Made by a program: the position numbers and the translations under genes
Source: an uncultured Clostridium sp.
Lineage (GTDB): Bacteria; Bacillota; Clostridia; Lachnospirales; Lachnospiraceae
Assembly: GCF_900547735.1 (NCBI RefSeq)
Contig: NZ_URHZ01000023.1
Location: 1-64,000, forward strand
DNA: 64,000 nucleotides
Direction: 5' to 3'
Shown here: one piece after another, positions 8,593-15,722 of the stretch
Layout: each line of letters opens with the position of its first letter
Numbering within the stretch: the first letter of the stretch is position 1
The notes under the pieces: generated by a model
Told to the model about the DNA's origin: nothing
The model's database searches: none
Seen by the model: only the letters and a program-made list of their open reading frames with translations

Positions 8593-9339
8593 ATGAAGAA
8601 AAAAATTGAACGGCTAAAGAGAATTCTGGAAGAAAGTACGTACACTGTGGCGCTTTGCGGCTCCGGCATGATGGAGGAGGGCGGATTTACAGGAATAAAA
8701 AAGCAGGATAAAGCCTACGACATAGAAAGCCGCTATGGCCATTGCGTGGAAGAGCTGTATTCGGCTACCTTCTATAATACACGGCCGGAACAGTTCTTTG
8801 AATTTTACAAAAGTGAAATGCTTCATCGTATGCCGCATGACACCGCCACCGGTCCGGCACTGGCGGCCATGGAGCGGGCGGGCAGACTTCAGAGCGTGAT
8901 CAACAGCAATATTTATGACAAGCCGCGCAGGGGCGGCTGCGAACATGTAATCAACCTGCATGGAAGCATCTATCAGAACCAGTGTCCCAGATGCGGGAAA
9001 GAATACCCTGTTTCCTACATAATGAATGCAAAACACGTACCGCTTTGCGAAGACTGCAGGATTCCCGTCCGGCCGATGATTTCTCTGTTCGGAGAGATGG
9101 TGGACAGCCAGAAGATGACAAGCACCACGGAGGAAATTACAAAAGCCGATACATTACTGCTGCTGGGGACGACCCTTGCTTCCGAAGTGTTCCATCATTA
9201 CATCCAGTATTTTGAGGGAAGACATCTGGTCATTATCCATAAGCAGAAGCACTATCTGGATGAGAAGGCGTCACTGGTGATACTGGATCATCCGATGAAT
9301 ATACTGCCTCTTTTGGGATATGGAAAAGAGGAGAAATAA
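8593..9339 (+). CDS. Divergent sirtuin (SIR2-family NAD-dependent protein)
   Basis: A 248-residue Sir2-fold protein. The catalytic histidine motif is present as NLHGS (His123), and the zinc ribbon is intact with CPRC at 131-134 and C152/C155. Two core NAD motifs deviate: the usual GAGxS...GIPDFR loop reads CGSGMMEEGGF (22-32) followed by GIKKQDKAYDIE, and the usual TQNID reads NSNIYD (104-109). The LLLGTTLAS segment near 195 replaces the GTSL..P motif. These changes suggest an altered activity such as another deacylation, ADP-ribosylation or NAD binding without catalysis; which one is not visible. It has its own promoter and terminator and no macrodomain or lipoylated partner next to it. The fold call is firm, the reaction is not. 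Confidence 0.85.
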   Translation: MKKKIERLKRILEESTYTVALCGSGMMEEGGFTGIKKQDKAYDIESRYGHCVEELYSATFYNTRPEQFFEFYKSEMLHRMPHDTATGPALAAMERAGRLQSVINSNIYDKPRRGGCEHVINLHGSIYQNQCPRCGKEYPVSYIMNAKHVPLCEDCRIPVRPMISLFGEMVDSQKMTSTTEEITKADTLLLLGTTLASEVFHHYIQYFEGRHLVIIHKQKHYLDEKASLVILDHPMNILPLLGYGKEEK

Positions 9340-9364
9340 GGTAAAGCAGAGTTTTTCAGATTTT

Positions 9365-9397
9365 CACCGGGGCCGGTTATGGTCCCGGTGCTTTTTT
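9365..9397 (+). terminator. Terminator after the sirtuin-like gene
   Basis: CACCGGG paired with CCCGGTG (12-base loop) followed by CTTTTTTT. It also lies about 60 bases beyond the end of the convergent anti-sigma gene, but lacks a T-run in that direction. Confidence 0.88.
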
Positions 9398-9455
9398 TGC
9401 CATTCCTTGAAACCACCCATTTATGAACTTGGGCCTGGCCGCTGCATTCCATCTG

Positions 9456-10295
9456 TCAATTGTGCTCCTTATGATGTTTATTATGGCATTTCCCACGGCT
9501 GTCCGGGAGGCAGCCGTCCTCGGAAGAACTGGCGGTTTCGTCCTGATATTTCTGTCCGCCGGGACGTTCTTCATTCTGTTCCGCCCTGTGCTCACAATGT
9601 TCCGTATGCCCCTTGATCTCTTTCATGGATTTATCCTTGAACTCATCCAGGGTAGCCATGGGATCCACATCCAGAAGTTCCTGGATGGCGTAATACTTGC
9701 CGACGGACATACCATGACTGTGTGCCTCGCTGCACATATGGCTGTCTACACTGGCATATTCCGCAGTTACATTCCCGTGGCACTGTTCTAAGGCCGTATC
9801 TACGGAATCCTGAAGATTTTCCAGGAGCCGGCCGTTTCCATTTCTGTTTTCCAGGGTGACGGATATCACGGCATTATTTTTCAGATAAGACTGCATGGCC
9901 TCACTGCCCAGCAGGCGTTCCATGGCCTCCCCGTATTCCAGATGCTTCAGGGAGACTTCCTGGAGCACATTTTCTCCGTCCGCCCCGTAGGGAACCTCGT
10001 CCACGACCCTTCCCCAGCGGTTGATATCCAGTTCAATACTGGGATTGACATCAATGCTGATGGTGGCGGCCTCGGTATAATAGAGCTTGTAGCCTCCGAA
10101 CCCGCTTCCCACAAGAAGCATGAGACAGGCGGCGGAGATGGCCCATTTCATTCCGGGTGAGGTGAAACGGTGTTTCCTGTGCGTTTTTTTCTGCTGTTTT
10201 CTTCTCATTCCGCCGACAACAGCCGCGCGTGTGCGTTCTTTCAGCGCATCATCACATTTAACGGCGTCAAATGCGTTTTGGATCTTCTGTTTCAC
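9456..10295 (-). CDS. RsgI-like transmembrane anti-sigma factor
   Basis: Membrane-anchored anti-sigma factor for the ECF sigma factor encoded just upstream. About 50 basic cytoplasmic residues are followed by one membrane helix (WAISAACLMLLVGSGFG). After it come the RsgI-type extracytoplasmic segment TISIDVNPSIELDINRWG and the SVGKYYAIQELLDVDP motif seen in many clostridial members. The C-terminal 60 residues are rich in His, Cys and Glu (EHCEHRAEQNEE, KCHNKHHKEHN), which looks metal-binding. I chose the GTG at 10295, eight bases after GGAGG; a GTG at 10304 lies against the Shine-Dalgarno. It overlaps the end of the sigma gene by 29 bases, implying coupled translation. What releases the sigma factor is not known. 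Confidence 0.85.
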   Translation of the reverse strand: MKQKIQNAFDAVKCDDALKERTRAAVVGGMRRKQQKKTHRKHRFTSPGMKWAISAACLMLLVGSGFGGYKLYYTEAATISIDVNPSIELDINRWGRVVDEVPYGADGENVLQEVSLKHLEYGEAMERLLGSEAMQSYLKNNAVISVTLENRNGNGRLLENLQDSVDTALEQCHGNVTAEYASVDSHMCSEAHSHGMSVGKYYAIQELLDVDPMATLDEFKDKSMKEIKGHTEHCEHRAEQNEERPGGQKYQDETASSSEDGCLPDSRGKCHNKHHKEHN

Positions 10296-10770
10296 CTTCC
10301 TCACCTCCCAGTCTGTTTTTCAGTTCCGCTTTGGCTCTTGCCAGATGCGTATATACCGTATTGACATTCTTATGTAAAATACCTGCGATTTCCACGGAGG
10401 AATATCCCTCGTAATAATGCAGATAGATCAGGATTTTATATTTTTCAGGAAGCTGTATCACGGCCTCCAGAACCTCGGAATGTTCGTTACCGTCCGGCGC
10501 CGCCGTGGCCATGGCCTCCTCCAGGGAACAGGTATTGCGGCGGAAAAAACTGCGCAGCACATCCTTGCACCGGTTGACGGTCACTCGGATCAGCCAGGCT
10601 TTTCTGTGTTCCTCGGACTGAAAGGGTTCGGAAAAAAGGGCGTATTTCAAAAATACATCCTGAAATACGTCCTCCGTATCGCTTTCATTTTTCATATAGA
10701 CAAAGCAGATATGCTTCACCATATCGGCATATTGGCCGATTGTCTGCTCTACATCCGATTCCTGCCGCAT
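10267..10770 (-). CDS. ECF sigma-70 family RNA polymerase sigma factor
   Basis: A 167-residue extracytoplasmic-function sigma factor with region 2 (YADMVKHICFVYMKNESD then DVFQDVFLKY) and region 4 (LPEKYKILIYLHYYEGYSS and an HTH around VEIAGILHKNVNTVYTHLAR). There is no region 1 or 3, as expected for this class. Its start has a GGAG site. It lies between the Cys/His-rich secreted protein upstream (21-base gap) and the anti-sigma gene downstream (overlapping), so the three form one minus-strand operon. A possible ECF-type promoter at 11182-11210 suggests autoregulation. It probably directs a small envelope-stress regulon. Confidence 0.93.
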   Translation of the reverse strand: MRQESDVEQTIGQYADMVKHICFVYMKNESDTEDVFQDVFLKYALFSEPFQSEEHRKAWLIRVTVNRCKDVLRSFFRRNTCSLEEAMATAAPDGNEHSEVLEAVIQLPEKYKILIYLHYYEGYSSVEIAGILHKNVNTVYTHLARAKAELKNRLGGEEGETEDPKRI

Positions 10771-10791
10771 TGTTTCTCCATGAAGTAATTT

Positions 10792-11145
10792 TTATCTGTG
10801 ATGTGAGCCGCAGCCCTGCCTGTTGTGATGGCCGCTGCGGTTCCCGCTTTCACTGTGATGACCGTTTGAAATTCTGCCGTCCGAATTGCCGGAGGCTGAA
10901 GCAGCCGGAGAACCTGCAGTTGAGGAGGCGCACCAGCTATGTGTACCGTCGGGGCACACCCAGTTTCCGTCCTCGGACCAGTGGCCCTCACAGTCTCCGT
11001 GGTCATGAGTGGTACAGTATTCATAACCGGTACAGTCTTCGTATCCTCTCGGACAGCTCCACTCGGCTCCAAACGCCAGGCTGCTGCCTGCAAATACTAA
11101 TACGATCCCAGTTGCTGCTGTTGCCATTATAGTTCTGATTTTCAT
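10792..11145 (-). CDS. Small secreted Cys/His-rich protein
   Basis: About 117 residues with a clear signal peptide (MKIRTIMATAATGIVLVFAG, ending in LAFGAE). The mature part has WSCPRGYEDCTG, YCTTHDHGDCEGHW and NWVCPDGTHSWC in its first half and a Gly/Ser/His tail with NGHHSES, GHHNRQ and GSHHR. The start at 11145 is fixed by AAGGAGA ten bases upstream; a longer frame adds 22 residues with no signal. It is the first gene of the sigma/anti-sigma operon. Cysteine and histidine content suggests metal or redox binding, and it could be an accessory sensor or effector of the sigma system. I do not recognise a named family. Confidence 0.75.
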   Translation of the reverse strand: MKIRTIMATAATGIVLVFAGSSLAFGAEWSCPRGYEDCTGYEYCTTHDHGDCEGHWSEDGNWVCPDGTHSWCASSTAGSPAASASGNSDGRISNGHHSESGNRSGHHNRQGCGSHHR

Positions 11146-11181
11146 TATTTTCAATCTCCTTCTTTCATTCATTTCATTAAT

Positions 11182-11210
11182 AATACGAATGGGGGTGGTG
11201 AACCCTTTCA
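11182..11210 (-). promoter_or_regulatory. Candidate ECF-type promoter of the sigma operon
   Basis: Read on the minus strand: TGAAAG (11205-11210), a 17-base gap, CGTATT (11182-11187), 36 bases before the first start codon. TGAAA...CGT is the general shape of ECF promoters and would mean self-control. One instance only, so tentative. Confidence 0.4.
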
Positions 11211-11328
11211 AACAGATGAAAATAATTTTATAACGTTCCGCAGGATCCGCTTTTACAGCGCCTGCGCACAGGTATTTATTAACGGAAAACGGCGCATAAT
11301 GTGACCAGATATACGATGGAGGTACGGC

Positions 11329-13074
11329 ATGAAAAAAATGTATAAGGAACTGTTTTTGTTTAAATGGGCGATTCTGCTGCTGGTATTGACTGTAATTGGT
11401 TCCGTGGCCGCAAATCTTGCCCTGCCCATGTATCTTTCAGAGGTTATTAATACTGCAATCCCGGACGGAGATAAAGTCCGAGTTGTTTCAATCGGGGGAA
11501 CCATGCTGCTGTTCGTCCTGCTGGGCGTCATATGCAGCGTTGGAACCGGTTTTTTTGCGTCTCTTGCATCGGTTGGTTTTGGCAGAAATGTGCGAAGCAG
11601 AGTATTCAGGAAGGTACAGTATTATTCCCAGACGGAATTCGACGGTTTCTCCACATCATCCCTGATAACCAGAACTAATAATGATGTGGTTCAGGTTCAA
11701 ACTTTTATGAATATGCTTCTTAAAGTTTGTCTGATGGCTCCTGTTATGTGTATCGGCGGGGTAGTACTGGCTCTGGCTAAAAGTGCGGCCATGTCCATGA
11801 TACTGATTTTTTCTCTTCCGGTCATGATTGCTTTTGTCCTGATTGTTGCCCGCCTGGCTTCTCCGCTGTCCCGGAAAATGCAGGAAAAACTTGATGAGAT
11901 CAATCTTGTTACCAGGGAGAAACTGACTGGAATCCGTGTTGCCAGGGCGTTTGGAACGGAACAGTTTGAGGAACAGCGATTCCATAAGGTCAATGATGAG
12001 TTTATGATCAATACCATCCGTATGAACAGTGTCATGGGGATTATGATTCCCGGATTGAGCCTGATTTTGTACGCAACCATGGTAGCTCTGATTGCATTTG
12101 GCGGTTACCGGATTATTAACATCCATACGGCAATACCCATTGGAGATATTATTGCCGTCATACAGTACGTGATGCAGATTATGATGTCGGTGATGATGCT
12201 GTCCATGATATTTGTCATGTATCCCAGGGCAGCCGTTTCTGCCGGGAGGATCAATGAGGTGCTTGACACAATTCCCGCTGTGGCTGACCGTGAGGATGCC
12301 GTAACGGAAACGGATGTAAAAGGATATGTTTCCTTCCGGGACGTGTCGTTTACCTTTCCCAACGCGGATGAACCGGCGGTTTCTCATATTTCCTTTGATT
12401 CTTCCCCGGGGGAAGTTACGGCGATTATCGGTTCTACGGGAAGCGGAAAGTCTGCACTGGTCAATCTGATTCCCAGATTTTACGACGTACAGCAGGGGGA
12501 GATCCTGGTGGACGGGGTGAATGTAAAGGAGATCAGTCTGGAAGTCCTTCGTAAAAAGATAGGGCTGGTACCGCAGAAGGCATTTTTGTTCAGGGGTACC
12601 ATTGCTGAAAATGTGGGGTATGGTCTGGGGTATCCGGATCAGATGGATGTGGAGCATGCGGTGAGGATTGCGCAGTCCTATGATTTTGTGACGGCCAAGG
12701 AGGGGGGATTTGACGCTCCCATAACACAGGGAGGCGCCAACGTATCGGGAGGACAGCGGCAGCGTCTGGCAATTGCAAGGGCAATCGCCAGAAAACCGGA
12801 AATCTATATTTTTGACGACAGTTTTTCCGCATTGGATTATAAGACGGATGCGGCGCTGAGAAAGGCCCTGCTGTCGGAAGCCGGAGATGCCACCGTGATT
12901 CTGGTGGCACAGAGAGTCAGTACCATTAAAAATGCGGACCGGATTCTGGTATTGGAAGACGGCAGATGCGTAGGACAGGGCAGACATGAGGAACTGATGA
13001 AAAGCTGTGAGGTTTATCGGGAGATTGTATATTCCCAGCTTACCCGTGAGGAGGCGGAGAAAGATGAAATCTAG
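11329..13074 (+). CDS. ABC exporter-fold half-transporter with degenerate Walker B
   Basis: Type IV ABC protein of 581 residues: six membrane helices (about 1-310), then an ATPase domain with Walker A GSTGSGKS (near 370), a Q-loop around LVPQKAFLFRG, signature VSGGQRQRLAIARA and Walker B IYIFDDSFSALD. In Walker B the catalytic glutamate is aspartate (DD instead of DE). The next gene has the complementary defect, so the pair should be an asymmetric heterodimer of the TM287/288, BmrCD or LmrCD kind, usually multidrug or lipid exporters. GGAGG stands six bases before the ATG. The substrate is unknown. Confidence 0.92.
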   Translation: MKKMYKELFLFKWAILLLVLTVIGSVAANLALPMYLSEVINTAIPDGDKVRVVSIGGTMLLFVLLGVICSVGTGFFASLASVGFGRNVRSRVFRKVQYYSQTEFDGFSTSSLITRTNNDVVQVQTFMNMLLKVCLMAPVMCIGGVVLALAKSAAMSMILIFSLPVMIAFVLIVARLASPLSRKMQEKLDEINLVTREKLTGIRVARAFGTEQFEEQRFHKVNDEFMINTIRMNSVMGIMIPGLSLILYATMVALIAFGGYRIINIHTAIPIGDIIAVIQYVMQIMMSVMMLSMIFVMYPRAAVSAGRINEVLDTIPAVADREDAVTETDVKGYVSFRDVSFTFPNADEPAVSHISFDSSPGEVTAIIGSTGSGKSALVNLIPRFYDVQQGEILVDGVNVKEISLEVLRKKIGLVPQKAFLFRGTIAENVGYGLGYPDQMDVEHAVRIAQSYDFVTAKEGGFDAPITQGGANVSGGQRQRLAIARAIARKPEIYIFDDSFSALDYKTDAALRKALLSEAGDATVILVAQRVSTIKNADRILVLEDGRCVGQGRHEELMKSCEVYREIVYSQLTREEAEKDEI

Positions 13075-14857
13075 TATACACAATAAAAAAACGGATTCTA
13101 ATGCCGTTTTCAGGCGCCTGCTTCGGTTCATGGGGCCTTACCGGAAAGGATTAACCGTCTCCGTCATCTGCATCGTTCTTTCATCTCTGTTTAACAGTTT
13201 CGGGCCGTTTGTACTGGGCAGGGCAACGGATGCGCTGGCGGGTCTCGTAACAGGCGGGGAGCCGGTATACAGTCAGATACGCAGTTTTGCCGCCACTCTG
13301 ATTCTGCTGGCCGCCATTTATATTTTGTACGCGGTTTTCAAGTATGTCAGCACGGTTATTCTTGTCAGGGTTTCCCAGAAAACAATCCGTGATTTGAGGA
13401 ACGGCATCGACCGGAAGTTTCGGAAACTTCCCCTGAACTATTTTGATACGAATACCTACGGGGATGTGCTCAGCCGTATTACCAATGATGTAGATACCAT
13501 ATCCAACAGCCTGCAGCAGAGTCTGGAGCAGATTGTGACGGCGGTGACTTCCGTTATCTGTATTCTGGCCATGATGCTTTTTATCAGTCCCATGCTGACT
13601 TTGATCGGCATTGTGACAGTACCCCTTGCCCTTGTTTTTTCAATGAAGATAGCAGGAGCTTCACAGAAGTATTTTAAGACTCAGCAGGAGACGCTTGGAG
13701 AGATGAATGGGTATGTGGAGGAAATGTATACAGGGCATACCATTGTCAGCGCCTATGGCACGGAAGAAGAGACGGTAGATGAATTTGAGGAAACCAACAG
13801 AACCCTGTATGACAGCGGCTGGAAATCTCAGTTTATGTCCAGCACCATGATGCCTGTTACCCAGGGAATGGCAAATCTGGGGTATGTGTTTGTCGTAATT
13901 GTGGGCGGGGCTTTTGTAATTGATAATAGAATGACGATTGGCATGATACAGTCCTTTATCCAGTATCTGAGACAGTTTTCACAGCCCATCAACCAGACCG
14001 TTCAGATTGCCAATATCCTTCAGTCTACGGCAGCGGCAGCCGCCAGGGTTTTCGAATTTATCGACGAGACGGAAGAGAGTCCGGAACCGGAGCATCCGGC
14101 AGTCCCTGATTCTATAGATGGTTCTGTGGAATTCAGGCATGTAAGATTTGGGTACCTGCCGTACCACACCCTTATGCACGATGTGAACCTGGAAGTAAAA
14201 CCAGGAAACAAGGTAGCCATTGTAGGTCCTACGGGTGCGGGTAAAACTACATTAATTAATCTGCTGCTGCGTTTTTACGATGTGAACGACGGCGAAATCC
14301 GCGTGAGCGGCATTAATATTAAAGAGATGAACCGTATGGAGCTCAGGTCTGTTTTTGGCCTGGTGCTTCAGGATACATGGCTGTTTACCGGCAGTATCAT
14401 GGAAAATATCCGGTACGGCAGACTGGATGCAGGGGATGAGGAGGTGGCCAGGGCAGCCAGGGCGGCCAGAGCGGACTCATTCATCCATACCCTGCCGGGC
14501 GGATATCAATTCAGGCTGCAGGAGGGAGCGGCGAATCTGGCACAGGGCGAACGGCAGCTTCTTACTATTGCGAGGGCGATTCTTTCAGACAGTCCCGTGA
14601 TGATTCTGGATGAGGCAACCAGTTCCGTAGATACGCGTACGGAAGTACTGATTCAGGAGGCCATGGCGGTTCTCATGAAGGGGCGGACCAGTTTTGTAAT
14701 AGCCCACAGGCTTTCCACGATCAAGGATGCAGACATGATTCTGTACATGCAGGACGGAGACATCAGGGAAGTGGGAAACCACAGGGAACTTATGTCCCGG
14801 AACGGACTTTACGCGAAACTGTATAACAGCCAGTTTGCCAACGAGAACGGATGCTGA
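13064..14857 (+). CDS. ABC exporter-fold half-transporter with degenerate signature
   Basis: Partner of the preceding gene, which it overlaps by 11 bases; the ATG at 13064 follows GAGGCGGAGAAAG. The 597 residues have a membrane domain (about 25-340) and an ATPase domain with Walker A GPTGAGKTTL, Walker B VMILDEATSSVD (normal glutamate) and an H-loop in FVIAHRLST. The signature LSGGQ is replaced by LAQGE (AANLAQGERQLLTIARA). Together with the DD Walker B of its partner, this leaves one functional ATP site formed by the partner's signature and this subunit's Walker motifs. That is the established arrangement for heterodimeric ABC exporters. Confidence 0.92.
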   Translation: MKSSIHNKKTDSNAVFRRLLRFMGPYRKGLTVSVICIVLSSLFNSFGPFVLGRATDALAGLVTGGEPVYSQIRSFAATLILLAAIYILYAVFKYVSTVILVRVSQKTIRDLRNGIDRKFRKLPLNYFDTNTYGDVLSRITNDVDTISNSLQQSLEQIVTAVTSVICILAMMLFISPMLTLIGIVTVPLALVFSMKIAGASQKYFKTQQETLGEMNGYVEEMYTGHTIVSAYGTEEETVDEFEETNRTLYDSGWKSQFMSSTMMPVTQGMANLGYVFVVIVGGAFVIDNRMTIGMIQSFIQYLRQFSQPINQTVQIANILQSTAAAAARVFEFIDETEESPEPEHPAVPDSIDGSVEFRHVRFGYLPYHTLMHDVNLEVKPGNKVAIVGPTGAGKTTLINLLLRFYDVNDGEIRVSGINIKEMNRMELRSVFGLVLQDTWLFTGSIMENIRYGRLDAGDEEVARAARAARADSFIHTLPGGYQFRLQEGAANLAQGERQLLTIARAILSDSPVMILDEATSSVDTRTEVLIQEAMAVLMKGRTSFVIAHRLSTIKDADMILYMQDGDIREVGNHRELMSRNGLYAKLYNSQFANENGC

Positions 14858-14934
14858 ATATAGCAATGCATTGTCAGCCGGCGCAGGTTATTAGCAGGGA
14901 GGAGGCGTGCACCGGAAAAATCCGGATTCATAAC

Positions 14935-14963
14935 TTGACAGAAATGCATTGGTATGGTAAAGT
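14935..14963 (+). promoter_or_regulatory. Promoter of the TetR-family gene
   Basis: TTGACA at 14935-14940, 17-base spacer, TAAAGT at 14958-14963. The three-fold operator starts at the next base. Confidence 0.8.
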
Positions 14964-15008
14964 GATAATTAAATTACTGATAATCTAATTATCGATAATT
15001 AAATTATC
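14964..15008. promoter_or_regulatory. Triple 15-bp operator upstream of tetR
   Basis: Three contiguous 15-bp near-palindromes of the form GATAATnnAATTATC begin at 14964, 14979 and 14994; the first is decayed in its right arm. They occupy the start-site region of the TetR promoter and end 17 bases before the ATG, so autorepression by the encoded TetR-family protein is the simplest reading. Confidence 0.8.
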
Positions 15009-15025
15009 GGATAAAGGAGAGAGAA

Positions 15026-15649
15026 ATGTCCATACCTGATCGCAGCATTGACCCAAGGATTTTATCAAGTGCCAAAAAAGAATTTTTAACGAATGGATTT
15101 GAAAAGACATCCTTGAAAACCATCTGTGATAATGCAGGGATTACTACGGGAGCGCTCTATAAGCGATACAAAGGAAAAGAAGACCTGTTTCACGCCCTGG
15201 TGGCCGATACGGTGGCTGATTTGAATGATGTTTTAAATGAAAAGGGAGGTGTGGACGTAACGGCGCTTTCCGACAGCCGGCTAATTAAAGCCTGGGATAT
15301 GGATTTGGAATATATGTTGTGGTGGTTCCGGTTTTTATATGAACGCCATGACGGATTTGTCCTGCTTTTAAGATGTTCGGAAGGCACGGCTTACGCGAAA
15401 TTCCAGCATGACTGGGTAGAGCAGATGACGGTATCAACCGGCAAATATCTTCAGGAGGCCCAAAGGCGCGGGCTGACCGGGACGGCCGTATCCAGGGAGG
15501 AACTGCATGTCCTGTTATCCGCTTTTTGGTCAACAATCTACGAGCCGTTTATCCATGATTTCAGTTGGGAGCAGATCGAGTCACATTGTAAGCTGGTATG
15601 CAGATTATTCAACTGGTATGAAGCACTGGCGTTTGACATTCGAAAATAA
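15026..15649 (+). CDS. TetR/AcrR-family transcriptional regulator
   Basis: A 207-residue repressor of the TetR fold. The N-terminal helix-turn-helix is visible in ILSSAKKEFLTNGFEKTSLK followed by ICDNAGITTGALYKRYKGKE. The C-terminal ligand-binding half has no recognisable specificity. AAAGGAGAGAG precedes the ATG. Directly upstream are three tandem 15-bp operators; directly downstream, same strand, is an ABC transporter pair with its own ribosome site, which is the likely regulated target along with the gene itself. The upstream ABC pair is separated by about 170 bases and may or may not be controlled. Confidence 0.92.
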   Translation: MSIPDRSIDPRILSSAKKEFLTNGFEKTSLKTICDNAGITTGALYKRYKGKEDLFHALVADTVADLNDVLNEKGGVDVTALSDSRLIKAWDMDLEYMLWWFRFLYERHDGFVLLLRCSEGTAYAKFQHDWVEQMTVSTGKYLQEAQRRGLTGTAVSREELHVLLSAFWSTIYEPFIHDFSWEQIESHCKLVCRLFNWYEALAFDIRK

Positions 15650-15684
15650 GTCCCTCCATAAGGAGGGCTTAAATTTAAACATAA

Positions 15685-15702
15685 GGTTAGCTTAAACTAA
15701 CC
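15685..15702. promoter_or_regulatory. Palindrome before the second ABC pair (iron-box-like)
   Basis: GGTTAG, six bases, CTAACC; the core can also be read as TTAGCTTAAACTAA. It resembles DtxR/IdeR-type iron boxes but with longer spacing than the classical 19-bp box. It lies 20 bases upstream of the TTG start. A weak hairpin CCCTCC-ATAA-GGAGGG at 15652-15667 after tetR precedes it. Confidence 0.45.
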
Positions 15703-15722
15703 CCAAAAAGGAGGAATGGAAC

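Noticed and set aside
11656..13131. Minus-strand open frame of 491 codons opposite the first ABC protein
   Set aside because: The plus strand carries a complete ABC transporter with Walker motifs; the minus frame has no recognisable domain.
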